Source: Natrialba sp. SSL1
GTDB lineage: Archaea > Halobacteriota > Halobacteria > Halobacteriales > Natrialbaceae
DNA: 64,000 bases
Assembly (NCBI RefSeq): GCF_001861355.1
Contig: NZ_MASN01000034.1
Location: 1 to 64,000 of the forward strand
Direction of reading: 5' to 3'
Within the stretch, counting starts at the first letter, position 1. Every line of letters begins with the position of its first letter. Below the pieces are notes generated by a model. The model ran no database searches and was not told the origin of the DNA. It worked only from the letters and a program-made list of their open reading frames with translations. Position numbers and translations under genes: made by a program. Positions 17,985-25,922 of this stretch are shown in pieces.

Positions 17985-18308
17985 CTACTCGTCTGGGTTA
18001 ACTGGACTCTTGTACTTCGACTTCACTTTGTCACCTTCCCGCCACTGCCAGTAGTAGTAGCGGTTGTCGTTGATTTCCTTGATCGTGATCGTCGCCTTCG
18101 CCGGCACGTCGTCTGGGAGGTCATCGGGGCGCTTCTCGACCTCTTCTTGATCTGCCGACTCCTCGAGACGGGCCTCTCGTTCCTTGTGCTCGGCGAGCGC
18201 CTCAGCATACGTCGCAACATCTCGGAGCTGCTCCGGATCCGACTCGTTGAGCGTGGTGACGATCTCCGTCGGAAGGTTCGCCGGTGGGGTCGGGGGTTCG
18301 TAGGACAT
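17985..18308 (-). CDS. Small haloarchaeal protein of unknown function
   Basis: 107 residues. Acidic helical N-terminal two thirds, then a basic aromatic C-terminus (NRYYYWQWREGDKVKSKYKS, ending PVNPDE). This ending resembles a short beta-hairpin domain common in haloarchaeal plasmid proteins, but I cannot name a function. The start is only 14 bases from inverted repeat IR-3, so its promoter must overlap the repeat. It diverges from the HTH-nucleotidyltransferase pair. Confidence 0.7.
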   Translation of the reverse strand: MSYEPPTPPANLPTEIVTTLNESDPEQLRDVATYAEALAEHKEREARLEESADQEEVEKRPDDLPDDVPAKATITIKEINDNRYYYWQWREGDKVKSKYKSPVNPDE

Positions 18309-18322
18309 CGGCTCCTCTCGTG

Positions 18323-18363
18323 TTAACCAACACTGCCCACAGGTCCATAGTTTTGTTGGTTAA
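18323..18363. repeat. Inverted repeat IR-3 in a divergent promoter region
   Basis: Arms 18323-18332 and 18354-18363 with a 21-base spacer. It lies between the starts of the genes at 18308 (minus) and 18447 (plus). Confidence 0.8.
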
Positions 18364-18416
18364 GACGATGGAGGCGGTTCTTGCGATTGCTGCCTGTAAC
18401 ACTACTCGAAACTTCT

Positions 18417-18424
18417 TTATATAC
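18417..18424 (+). promoter_or_regulatory. TATA box of the HTH-nucleotidyltransferase pair
   Basis: TTTATATA centred 27 bases before the in-frame GTG at 18447. The spacing supports a leaderless transcript and the GTG start. Confidence 0.65.
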
Positions 18425-18446
18425 AAGTTTCGTACTATGTTACACC

Positions 18447-19370
18447 GTGCTCCGGCGCATCGAACTCGAGGTCCTCGCCACGGTCGACCGCGGCGACACG
18501 ATCTCTGAGCTCGCGACGAAGCTCGACCACAGCGAGAGTTACCTCTCTCGTGCTGTCGCCGACCTCGTCGAGAAGGGGCTCGTCTACACGGAACGCGACG
18601 GGCGGCGAAAACGAGTCGTCCCGTCGGACGCTCGTGCCGTCGAACTCTACCAGGACCTCGTTCGTCAGCACTCCCACATTGACTTCCCCGAGCTACTGAC
18701 CGGCAAGGCACTCGAGGTGCTGTACTACCTCGACCAGCCGCGAACCGTCTCCGAAATCGCTGACCGGAGCGACAACTACCGCAACACGGTTAACCGCGTC
18801 CTCAAGCGGTTTCGTGACCGTGGTCTCGTCGGGACGGCCGACGGCCACTACGAGTTCAACGCCGACTTCGACCGCCTCCACGAGTTCGCCCGTGAACTCG
18901 CACACCAACTGCATCGCCAGCGCCTCGAAGCCGTCGCCCCGAAGGGGACGATTCTCTGGGATGACTACGACGAATTCCTCGCGCAGGCCGAGAAGGAGAT
19001 CGACGCAGAGGGGTTCCACGAAACCGGCCTCGCTCGATTCGCGGCCTTCGACCTCCAGTTCCTACTCACCGGCCACCGCTACTACGTCTACTCCGAAGAC
19101 CTCGACGCAGTCTCGCCGGCGGAGCTCTGCTGTCACACGCTGCTGATCGACGACGGCAGTCGCCACCGCTCGTACTGTCTCCTCCTGCTCAGCCACGTCG
19201 ACGTCGACGAGGCGGACCTCCGAGAGCAGGCGGCGAAGTATGGCCTCGAAGACGAAATCGACGCCTTGCTCCGCTACCTCGAGACGCACGGCGAGGACGA
19301 CGACGACCGGCTTCCGGAGTGGGACGAGTTCCAGGAGTTGGCGGCTGACTACGAGGTGCCACTACCATAA
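18447..19370 (+). CDS. MarR-like double winged-helix protein of an HTH-nucleotidyltransferase module (copy 1)
   Basis: 307 residues from GTG 18447. Two winged-helix units are visible: residues about 1-60 (ELATKLDHSESYLSRAVADL) and about 85-130 (SEIADRSDNYRNTVNRVLKR). A conserved domain follows, with FDLQFLLTGHRYYVYSED and SPAELCCHTLLIDDGS. Its stop overlaps the next ATG (TAATG). The same two-gene arrangement with the same domain order occurs at 46446-44630. A DNA-binding protein coupled to a nucleotidyltransferase is typical of toxin-antitoxin or abortive-infection pairs. The HTH protein would be the antitoxin/repressor, which is inferred. Confidence 0.75.
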   Translation: MLRRIELEVLATVDRGDTISELATKLDHSESYLSRAVADLVEKGLVYTERDGRRKRVVPSDARAVELYQDLVRQHSHIDFPELLTGKALEVLYYLDQPRTVSEIADRSDNYRNTVNRVLKRFRDRGLVGTADGHYEFNADFDRLHEFARELAHQLHRQRLEAVAPKGTILWDDYDEFLAQAEKEIDAEGFHETGLARFAAFDLQFLLTGHRYYVYSEDLDAVSPAELCCHTLLIDDGSRHRSYCLLLLSHVDVDEADLREQAAKYGLEDEIDALLRYLETHGEDDDDRLPEWDEFQELAADYEVPLP

Positions 19371-20173
19371 TGAGACCAACATTCGGACGCGAGTACATCG
19401 AGAACGAATTCCAGCGCATCGGGGATGGTCTCTCAGCCCCGCTCACGGTCTACCTGATTGGTGGTGGCGCGATGTCGCTGCGCGACCTCAAGGGGGCGAC
19501 GAAAGACATCGACCTGGTCGTCCCGGATGGCGACGCATACGGTCAGCTGTGGGCGGTTCTGATGGACCTCGGGTATGCGGAGGTTCAATCGCTGGATCCA
19601 GATTACCGGGCGCTGGGGGCGACGAGCTGCGTCGAGAACGACGACGGGTGTCGCCTCGACATCTTCAACCAGCAGGTCGCGAACAAGCTCGTGCTCACCG
19701 ACGGGATGCAAGAGCGCAGCGAGCCGTTCCTCGACACGGATCGACTGACGGTCCGGTTAGTCAGCAACGAGGATATCTTCCTGTTCAAGGCGATCGCCGG
19801 CCGAGACGACGACATTGAGGACATGAATATGCTCGTGCAGGCCGGCCTCGATTACGACGTCGTCCGGGCTGAACTCGAAGCCCAGATCGAACGCCTGGGT
19901 GACGATCAGTTCGCCACGTTCGCGAACGAGGCCCTGGTCGAACTCGAGGAGCGGTACGGAGTGACCACGCCGATCGAGGGCCACGTCCAAGAGCTCACGA
20001 ATAGGTACTACCGGGGGCTCGAAGTCCTCCAGGCACTCGATAGGCCGAAAACTATCGAAGAATTATCTAGTGAGCTCAACCGGGATACCAGTGAGATTTC
20101 GAGGCGAATCAAATATCTTGAGGAATTTAACCGAGCTTCCTTAGAAGGGCAGACTGTACACAGAGTCGACTAA
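19370..20173 (+). CDS. Nucleotidyltransferase-like protein (DUF6036-type), putative toxin (copy 1)
   Basis: 267 residues. A nucleotidyltransferase-fold signature, YLIGGGAMSLRDLK then TKDIDLVVPD (residues about 24-50), gives the G-G and D-x-D features, and GCRLDIFNQQV supplies a likely third acidic residue. The C-terminal 60 residues form an added winged helix (IEELSSELNRDTSEISRRIK). Translationally coupled to the HTH gene. Family comparison: AbiEii/MenT-like toxins add nucleotides to tRNA or protein. Whether this one is toxic is unknown. Confidence 0.7.
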   Translation: MRPTFGREYIENEFQRIGDGLSAPLTVYLIGGGAMSLRDLKGATKDIDLVVPDGDAYGQLWAVLMDLGYAEVQSLDPDYRALGATSCVENDDGCRLDIFNQQVANKLVLTDGMQERSEPFLDTDRLTVRLVSNEDIFLFKAIAGRDDDIEDMNMLVQAGLDYDVVRAELEAQIERLGDDQFATFANEALVELEERYGVTTPIEGHVQELTNRYYRGLEVLQALDRPKTIEELSSELNRDTSEISRRIKYLEEFNRASLEGQTVHRVD

Positions 20174-20280
20174 CACCCTATGGTCGTGTTTCCCTCTCCC
20201 TCAAATTAGCTCCACAGAAAGTTTCCCGTTTGATTTATATCTCAATACGGCTACTACTGAAGTAGCTCTTTGAGACATTA

Positions 20281-22125
20281 ATGAATACACAAACAGTCTC
20301 ACCGCAGAAATCCGATGATAGCGACCGAGAAGCCTACCGCCGAAGCCTTAAGCTGTTTATTTCGGCTGAAGCGGAAGCTGACCGTGAGGCCAATAAGCAG
20401 ATTTTTGAGAAAAACACAAATCCGAGGATTCTAGAATTAGATAACAACTTCGGGTACATTCCGACGGCGATGCTCACCAGGAACTATCGACAGATCTTTT
20501 TCTCATTTCAGGTTCCGATAGAGGAACATGAGGACTTTGATGAGGTGAATATTCCTGACCGATATGATATTTACCCTGAGAATGAGGTGCTGGTTCGCCC
20601 ATTCTGGACTAATGCACATGGAGATCGAGAAACTGGAAACCCATATGAAGCGATAGTCTCAGACATTTCCAATGCTACTATTTCCGTTTCGTTACATAAG
20701 CTGGGAGGCTCTGACCAAGAGCTCAAACAAGCACGTGAGGCGATAACCGATGCCGAAGATGTTGAGATTGGGGAACTTCTAAATAGAACTCCCTACGATC
20801 GCGAAAGACAGGCTGTCAATGCACTCCCGAACGAATACTGTGATATTCTTCTAGGGGACCGAGACGTCACCTTCGAGTCGAACTCTGTACCCCAGTCTTC
20901 GAGAAAGGACGACCAGCTATATGAGAATGCTTCACAGATGAGAGGAATCGAAAAGGCACTATCTGCAGATAAAATTGCTTGTCTCCAAGGCCCACCTGGA
21001 ACCGGGAAAACACGCGTTATTGTGGAGCTTGTAAGAAGATTTGTTGAGGCTGGGAAGCGTGTATTGGTAACCGCAGAAACAAACAAAGCAGTTGATAACA
21101 TTTTGTTCGGTGATTCTTCTGTACAGGAAATTAGTGATACTTGTCTACACTACTATGATCGAACTGAGGGGCTGGGAGTTGCGAGAGCGAATCCCGATGC
21201 TAGTCTCAATCCTCTAGTGCATCAACTCTATGGACAGGGTGTGAAGGGACGTGAGAGTGTGATTTTATCCACCAATAATAGTGCTGCGGGAATTGAATCA
21301 GTTCCTCTTGGAAAGGAGTGGTTCGATGTGGCAATTATTGACGAAGCGACCCAAGCAACTCAATCATCAGCAGCGATTCCAATGAGTCTTGCAGCCACTA
21401 CAATTCTAGTCGGCGATCACAAACAGCTTGGACCAGTGCGCAACTCAGACCAGCATGAAGAGGAAACCGTATCAAGTCATATTTCACCATTCACACGGCT
21501 GTATGGGGAAGAGGGACTGTATGGAAACGATCTAGGTGTAATGTTCAATACACAATATCGAATGCATGAAGATATCGCAGCATTCCCGAATCAGGAATTC
21601 TACGGTGGTCAGCTTTTGAACGGGGGAGCGGTTGAACCGCTTGGAAACATTGCACCGATTTTGATTTCTCATGTTGACGGATGTGAAGAGAGGGATGGCA
21701 CTTCTCGATATAATCAGAAAGAGATCGAAGAGGTTGTTGAGTATGCCTCAAGACTTCTCAAAAATACCGGTTTGGAAGGAAGCGATCTCGGAATCGCAGC
21801 AGCATATCGGGCTCAGGCTGATCGGTTACAGCGCAAAGTGAACTCGCTTGAAAACGAGGATTGTCAAGACATAGATGTTTCTACATTTGACGCATTCCAA
21901 GGTAGTGAGCGGGAAGCAATGATACTCTCGTTCACTGTATCGAACAATAAAGGCAATCTCGGTTTTCTATCTAAAGGCCAGGGTGCAAGAAGACTAAACG
22001 TTGCAATGACCCGCGCTAAAAAACATCTTGCTCTGTTTGGTGACTGGGATACGCTCCGAAGTGACCCTGAAAATCAATTCGAACGGCTGTATCAAACCGT
22101 AAGTGATAGGGGGAAAGTCATCTGA
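20281..22125 (+). CDS. SF1B (UPF1/IGHMBP2-like) DNA/RNA helicase
   Basis: 614 residues with a complete SF1 set: Walker A CLQGPPGTGKT (about residue 239), IIDEATQAT (motif II), ILVGDHKQLGPV (motif III), QYRMHEDIAAFP (motif IV), STFDAFQGSERE (motif V) and RLNVAMTRAKKHL (motif VI). The N-terminal 200 residues lack the usual 1B signature I could name. The gene uses many A/T-ending codons (AGA, ATA, AAT), unlike its GC-rich neighbours, which suggests separate acquisition. A TATA box (20233-20240) and a small inverted repeat (GCTACT...AGTAGC, 20250-20266) precede it. It could act in repair or phage defence. Confidence 0.85.
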   Translation: MNTQTVSPQKSDDSDREAYRRSLKLFISAEAEADREANKQIFEKNTNPRILELDNNFGYIPTAMLTRNYRQIFFSFQVPIEEHEDFDEVNIPDRYDIYPENEVLVRPFWTNAHGDRETGNPYEAIVSDISNATISVSLHKLGGSDQELKQAREAITDAEDVEIGELLNRTPYDRERQAVNALPNEYCDILLGDRDVTFESNSVPQSSRKDDQLYENASQMRGIEKALSADKIACLQGPPGTGKTRVIVELVRRFVEAGKRVLVTAETNKAVDNILFGDSSVQEISDTCLHYYDRTEGLGVARANPDASLNPLVHQLYGQGVKGRESVILSTNNSAAGIESVPLGKEWFDVAIIDEATQATQSSAAIPMSLAATTILVGDHKQLGPVRNSDQHEEETVSSHISPFTRLYGEEGLYGNDLGVMFNTQYRMHEDIAAFPNQEFYGGQLLNGGAVEPLGNIAPILISHVDGCEERDGTSRYNQKEIEEVVEYASRLLKNTGLEGSDLGIAAAYRAQADRLQRKVNSLENEDCQDIDVSTFDAFQGSEREAMILSFTVSNNKGNLGFLSKGQGARRLNVAMTRAKKHLALFGDWDTLRSDPENQFERLYQTVSDRGKVI

Positions 22126-22138
22126 CCGACTTCTCGGT

Positions 22139-22948
22139 TTAGGGAAGGCGGCCGTCTGGTCGGGGCACGCGACCCCGTTTGATCTCGTGGTCGACGCGAC
22201 GCAGATGCTTGCAGCCACCCTCAGGTGAGCGCTGCTGCCAGTCTGGACAGGTACACGACTCGTCGACGACGTCGACTTCGTACCTGTTGCCGGACGTGGA
22301 CTGCACCTCGTAGCGGCCACCTTTCGAGAGGAGTGAGACGTCCATCGCTTCGGCGACGGCACGCTTCGTGCGGGGCTCGAGATCGTCCTGTGACTCTGGG
22401 TTCTTGTCGACGACCAGCCGGTCGCGAACGTCGCCCGTTCGGCCACCGTCGGGAGCGACGGCTTCCGCAGGGCCACTGAGCCGCTCGTGGAGAAGGTCCT
22501 CGACTGAATGCCCTTCCGGCCAAAGGTAGTGGACTTCACGACGATCGCGATGGTCGTAGGACCCGCACGCGGCTGCGCTCCCGGTCCACACTCGCCAGGC
22601 ACCGAGTGCGGTCATCACGTCGACGATGTTGCGGGGAACCGTCTGGTGGTCGTCCGGAAAGAACACTCGGAAGCGGGTACACGCTTCTTGTGGCGGGACG
22701 GTCTCCCACCAGTCTTCACTGGAGCCCCAGCTGTCGCACATCGCGTCGTCGCTGCCGTATCCGACGGTCACGCCGTCGATCGGCGTCCAGTCCGTCGGCA
22801 GGTGGTCTGCCTGTCCTTCGAGCACTCGGAGGACGGCGTATCGAAGATACTCGTGGGCTTGGTTGTCCGCCGTTCGAGCGACCTGGTCATGCTGCTCGGC
22901 AACGTGCTCGGCTTCCTCGAGGACCATCGTGAGATAGCGATCAGTCAT
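22139..22948 (-). CDS. SWIM zinc-finger protein
   Basis: 269 residues from ATG 22948. The C-terminus carries a SWIM finger, CTCPDWQQRSPEGGCKHLRR, with the C-x-C...C-x-H ligands, and ends in a basic tail. SWIM domains bind DNA or protein partners. The N-terminal region has no recognised domain. A second protein at 57756-58316 shares the same C-terminal 60 residues but a different N-terminus. The gene heads away from inverted repeat IR-4 and has a leader stem-loop 20 bases before its ATG. Confidence 0.75.
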   Translation of the reverse strand: MTDRYLTMVLEEAEHVAEQHDQVARTADNQAHEYLRYAVLRVLEGQADHLPTDWTPIDGVTVGYGSDDAMCDSWGSSEDWWETVPPQEACTRFRVFFPDDHQTVPRNIVDVMTALGAWRVWTGSAAACGSYDHRDRREVHYLWPEGHSVEDLLHERLSGPAEAVAPDGGRTGDVRDRLVVDKNPESQDDLEPRTKRAVAEAMDVSLLSKGGRYEVQSTSGNRYEVDVVDESCTCPDWQQRSPEGGCKHLRRVDHEIKRGRVPRPDGRLP

Positions 22949-22968
22949 GATTCGACGGAGGTCTGAAT

Positions 22969-22992
22969 GCGCCTCCGCCCCTCGGCGGGCGC
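22969..22992 (-). promoter_or_regulatory. Leader stem-loop of the SWIM gene
   Basis: Stem GCGCC/GGCGC, transcript-sense loop CGCCGAGGGGCGGA, ending 20 nt before the ATG at 22948. A T-run (TTTTT) and then IR-4 lie directly upstream. Confidence 0.6.
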
Positions 22993-23000
22993 TGAAAAAC

Positions 23001-23042
23001 TTAACCAACAGAACGGAAGGAATCCATCCCTCTGTTGGTTAA
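23001..23042. repeat. Inverted repeat IR-4 upstream of the SWIM gene
   Basis: Arms 23001-23010 and 23033-23042, spacer 22. The right arm includes the stop codon of the ArdC gene, as IR-2 includes the PolB stop. Confidence 0.8.
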
Positions 23043-23986
23043 CTATGTTGGGACGAGGATTCGCCTTCGAGCACGTCGATGAGCTCTTCTGCTGTGGAAC
23101 TAATCCGTCCGAGCCGCTCGCGAACGACCTCGGGATCGTCCGACTCCCACGCAGCCAGGTAGAACGCCGACCCACTGGTGTCGAGCCCGCAGTAGCGCCC
23201 GACGACGTAGGCTACCGCCTCGGCCTCGACTTCACGTTTCGACCGTTCGGTGCCGTCGTCGACATCGAAGTGGAGCAGGGCGTGCGCGTACTCGTGAATC
23301 AGCGTTCGGACGAGGTCGGCGTCGTTCTCCCGGGCGCGAACCTCGACACGCGGCTGCATATCGACGAGACTGAGATGTTCGCAGATGCCCTTCGCTTCAC
23401 CATGCGTCCACTCGCCTTCAGGAACGATCCGAACCGTCACACCGAGTTCATCCGCGATATCGGTCAGCCGGTCGACGAGGTCACCGGCGTCACCGGTTGC
23501 TTCAGTCTCGAGTTCAGGGAGCGGTTCACCCTCGGTCTGGGAGACGTCGAACACCGGGGCGGGCTTGAACCCGACCAGGCCCTTCGACCACTCCTTGGGG
23601 GGCGTTTCGTCGTAATCGCAGTCGCTTTTCTCGTGATAGTTCGGCGAGTTCTCGCACTCAGGGCACTGTTTCGTGATGATCGGTGCCCAGATCCAGATGG
23701 CCGACTCACCTTCCTTCACGTGCCGCTCGAACTCCTCTTGCCAGGTTCGGTAGCCCGCCACGCGTGTCGCCTCGGGACACTGGTGTTTGATCAGGAGCGT
23801 GTTTCGATACGAGTAGTCATGGAAGCGACTCTGAATATCGAGCCACTCCTGGAACTCCGCGCTGGCTTGCGCGTCGTCGACGCCGTCGACGAGGTCGTCA
23901 ATCCACTGTTTGATGGTACTGTTCATCTCGTCCGATCGCGTGTCGGTCTCTTCGAAGGAGACCGACGAGTCACTGGTTGTAGCCAT
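23039..23986 (-). CDS. ArdC-like antirestriction protein (ssDNA-binding plus metallopeptidase)
   Basis: 315 residues from ATG 23986. The N-terminal half fits the ArdC single-stranded DNA-binding domain (FQEWLDIQSRFHDYSYRNTL and GYRTWQEEF). A zinc ribbon-like pair (CPECENSP...) follows, then an IrrE-like metallopeptidase motif HEYAHALLH at about residue 227, with a downstream EAEAVAYVVG glutamate. ArdC proteins protect incoming single-stranded plasmid DNA from host restriction during transfer, which agrees with the conjugation-type ATPase at the right end of the window. A leader stem-loop lies 46 bases upstream. Confidence 0.85.
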   Translation of the reverse strand: MATTSDSSVSFEETDTRSDEMNSTIKQWIDDLVDGVDDAQASAEFQEWLDIQSRFHDYSYRNTLLIKHQCPEATRVAGYRTWQEEFERHVKEGESAIWIWAPIITKQCPECENSPNYHEKSDCDYDETPPKEWSKGLVGFKPAPVFDVSQTEGEPLPELETEATGDAGDLVDRLTDIADELGVTVRIVPEGEWTHGEAKGICEHLSLVDMQPRVEVRARENDADLVRTLIHEYAHALLHFDVDDGTERSKREVEAEAVAYVVGRYCGLDTSGSAFYLAAWESDDPEVVRERLGRISSTAEELIDVLEGESSSQHS

Positions 23987-24032
23987 TATGTTCACCAAAT
24001 CGAGTTTACTGCGACTGTGGCAGTTCAGAACG

Positions 24033-24052
24033 CGCCGCACGCCTTCGGGGCG
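24033..24052 (-). promoter_or_regulatory. Leader stem-loop of the ArdC gene
   Basis: Stem CGCC/GGCG with loop CCGAAGGCGTGC in transcript sense. An alternative pairing ACGCC/GGCGT is possible. Preceded by TTTTTT. 46 nt before ATG 23986. Confidence 0.5.
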
Positions 24053-24073
24053 TACAAAAAACCGCCCTCTCGG

Positions 24074-24421
24074 TTACCGGAGTTCGTGGGTTTCGTCAGC
24101 GAAGCCGAGCGTGACCAGGTACTCGAGGAACTCGTCGAACCGTTCGACGTCACTAGGCGTCTCGGTCGCCAGATGACGCGTCCATTCGATGGCCCACCGG
24201 AATGCGGGATCCGATCCGCCCTTACCATGAATGTACCACCAGCGAGCCGCCTTGAGAACGACCAGTGGGTTTGTCGGCGGCTGCTCGCTCGCTAGACCAT
24301 GGGTAATCGACTCGATTTCCGCGGGCACTTCGGCTGGCTCGATTTCCCCGGATTGGGTGTTCGAGATATCGATTGGGATCTCATCGACTGAAACGTCGTT
24401 TGCAGTTTGTTGCTGACTCAC
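24074..24421 (-). CDS. Small conserved protein of unknown function
   Basis: 115 residues, starting with GTG 24421. An acidic N-terminus (1-50) is followed by a helical part with aromatic residues (LKAARWWYIHGKGGSDPAFR; WTRHLATETPS). I do not recognise a family. It sits between the DUF6610-like gene and ArdC, with its own leader stem-loop 30 bases before the start, which argues that it is a real gene. Confidence 0.6.
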   Translation of the reverse strand: MSQQQTANDVSVDEIPIDISNTQSGEIEPAEVPAEIESITHGLASEQPPTNPLVVLKAARWWYIHGKGGSDPAFRWAIEWTRHLATETPSDVERFDEFLEYLVTLGFADETHELR

Positions 24422-24451
24422 GGGAATTCACCTCTGGAGAAGACTCACGAA

Positions 24452-24478
24452 CGAGCCTCCGCCCTCTCCCGGGGCTCG
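24452..24478 (-). promoter_or_regulatory. Leader stem-loop of the gene at 24421
   Basis: Stem CGAGCC/GGCTCG (6 bp), loop CCGGGAGAGGGCGGA. TTTTT upstream begins only 12 bases after the stop codon of the preceding gene. 30 nt before the GTG. Confidence 0.65.
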
Positions 24479-24495
24479 AAAAACAGAACGCTGCG

Positions 24496-25497
24496 TTACG
24501 CTGGCGGGATGTAGACGCTCTGCTCGCCGGCGATTTCCTCAAGGTTGTTTCGATGGCGGTGTGAAAAGTAACACTCGTAGCTACAGTATCCACAGACTGC
24601 CCCGGTATCGTATTCGGCGACATAGGGGCCACGACGAGTTCGCCAGACGTTCGTACCGCACTCAGTGCAGGCGGCCTGCTCAAGATCAGCTGGTTTTGAT
24701 CCCTCGTACTCAACGTTCAACCCGTCGTCTTGCGGTGTCGATTCAGGCCAGATACCGTGGGATTTCCAGAATTCACGGATTCGGGCGAGACTATGGCGCA
24801 CCGTCTTCCGAACGGTGACGTGATCGGCGTCGCGACCGCTATCGTCCCAGCCGTTCGCCGTCCAGAACTCGCCGAACTGCGCGCCTCGATGAATCCCGTT
24901 CCAGTCGACGCCAACGATGTCGGCCGGCGGGTCGTCCGTGAGCGTCGGTCGGGTCAGCTGCTGGATAACGTCGAACTGTTTGAGTGGGCTCCCACCGAGG
25001 ATGTGGACACGACGGCCGCGCCAGTCTGTCGGATCGGAGAACTCGTACGCCAACCGGTCAGCGTAGCCACGCGAATACCCAAGAACGATGTCCTCGGGAA
25101 TCTCGTCGATCACCGCTTGGCACTTCGGGACGATGATGAGTTCGGCCCCGGGGTAGCTACCCTGAATCTCGCGAGCGGCAGCGACGTGGTCGTCGACGTC
25201 AGCAGGTTCGTAGATGTCGCCGATGACACCGACCTGTGGCTCGTGCTCGAAGAACCGATCGACGAATCGATCCAGATCGGGATTTCGGAAGTCGTTGTCG
25301 AGCATTCCGACAGGAATCTTGAGGTTCAGGTACTGGCCTGTCTGATACCCACAGTCCTCGCGAAAGCCGGGAAGGAAGCCGAGAGCAAATGCATCGGCGA
25401 CAAACGGCGCTCGATGAAGGAACGCTACATGGTTAGCTTGTCTGGCGGTGGCGATTTCGCTAGTCGTGCTGGCGTTAGCACTCAGATCGAGGGACAT
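24496..25497 (-). CDS. DUF6610-like haloarchaeal plasmid protein with C-terminal zinc ribbon
   Basis: 333 residues. The middle looks like an alpha/beta (possibly TIM-barrel) protein: VGVIGDIYEPADVDDHVAAA, ELIIVPKCQAV, RRVHILGGSPLKQF and ADIVGVDWNGIHRGAQFG resemble the strand ends of tRNA-guanine transglycosylase-like barrels. The C-terminus has a cysteine cluster (CTECG...CGYCSYECYF) followed by His residues, probably a zinc ribbon. I know related proteins only as DUF6610 from haloarchaeal plasmids and viruses, with no assigned function. It is first behind inverted repeat IR-5. Confidence 0.65.
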   Translation of the reverse strand: MSLDLSANASTTSEIATARQANHVAFLHRAPFVADAFALGFLPGFREDCGYQTGQYLNLKIPVGMLDNDFRNPDLDRFVDRFFEHEPQVGVIGDIYEPADVDDHVAAAREIQGSYPGAELIIVPKCQAVIDEIPEDIVLGYSRGYADRLAYEFSDPTDWRGRRVHILGGSPLKQFDVIQQLTRPTLTDDPPADIVGVDWNGIHRGAQFGEFWTANGWDDSGRDADHVTVRKTVRHSLARIREFWKSHGIWPESTPQDDGLNVEYEGSKPADLEQAACTECGTNVWRTRRGPYVAEYDTGAVCGYCSYECYFSHRHRNNLEEIAGEQSVYIPPA

Positions 25498-25526
25498 GAC
25501 TGGATTCGGGAGGCCGGTGTTGGCTG

Positions 25527-25544
25527 CCCCGCACCCCTCCAGGG
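25527..25544 (-). promoter_or_regulatory. Leader stem-loop of the DUF6610-like gene
   Basis: Stem CCC/GGG, extendable by weak pairs, loop TGGAGGGGTGC. TTTTT upstream. 29 nt before ATG 25497. Confidence 0.5.
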
Positions 25545-25568
25545 AATAGAAAAACGAGGCAACGCGAA

Positions 25569-25610
25569 TTAACCAACAATCGCTGAAGATCTGCGCAGTC
25601 TGTTGGTTAA
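25569..25610. repeat. Inverted repeat IR-5 upstream of the DUF6610-like gene
   Basis: Arms 25569-25578 and 25601-25610, spacer 22. It starts 72 bases upstream of the ATG at 25497 and 10 bases after the preceding gene. Confidence 0.8.
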
Positions 25611-25619
25611 GAAAGGCGC

Positions 25620-25835
25620 TTACTCTTCATTCTCACGTAGCTCCTCGGCTCTCCACTTGAGCCGTCGCAAAATCTGCGTCCGATTCTGGTGGGCGTTCTC
25701 GTAGGCAACACACTCCCGAAGCGTCTCCATATCGGGGATCGTCGCGATTCCAGCGTCAATTAGGCGTGTTCTCGGTGCTTCTAGACGTTTCTCTGGTGGA
25801 AACTCATCATTCTCTCCATCGTCAGTTGTCTCCAT
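25620..25835 (-). CDS. Small acidic helical protein of unknown function
   Basis: 71 residues from ATG 25835. The first part is acidic. The rest contains LIDAGIATIPDMETLRECVA and ends in a charged helix (ILRRLKWRAEELRENEE). No family recognised. An upstream in-frame ATG at 25868 would put the leader stem-loop inside the coding sequence, so the shorter form is preferred. It is the last backbone gene before the metal island. Confidence 0.6.
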   Translation of the reverse strand: METTDDGENDEFPPEKRLEAPRTRLIDAGIATIPDMETLRECVAYENAHQNRTQILRRLKWRAEELRENEE

Positions 25836-25842
25836 CTCAGAA

Positions 25843-25863
25843 GGCCTCTGCCTCTTGAGGGCC
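25843..25863 (-). promoter_or_regulatory. Leader stem-loop of the gene at 25835
   Basis: Stem GGCC/GGCC, loop CTCAAGAGGCAGA, preceded by GTTTTGT. Only 7 nt from the ATG. Confidence 0.5.
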
Positions 25864-25922
25864 GACAAAACAACACTCTGTGCGACGTGGTCTTTCTAAC
25901 AGATCTTGTTCTAACCCGACGC

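Noticed and set aside
22967-24295. 442-codon plus-strand frame
   Set aside because: It runs antisense over the ArdC gene and its neighbours, which have clear domain motifs. GC-rich third positions keep the opposite strand open.
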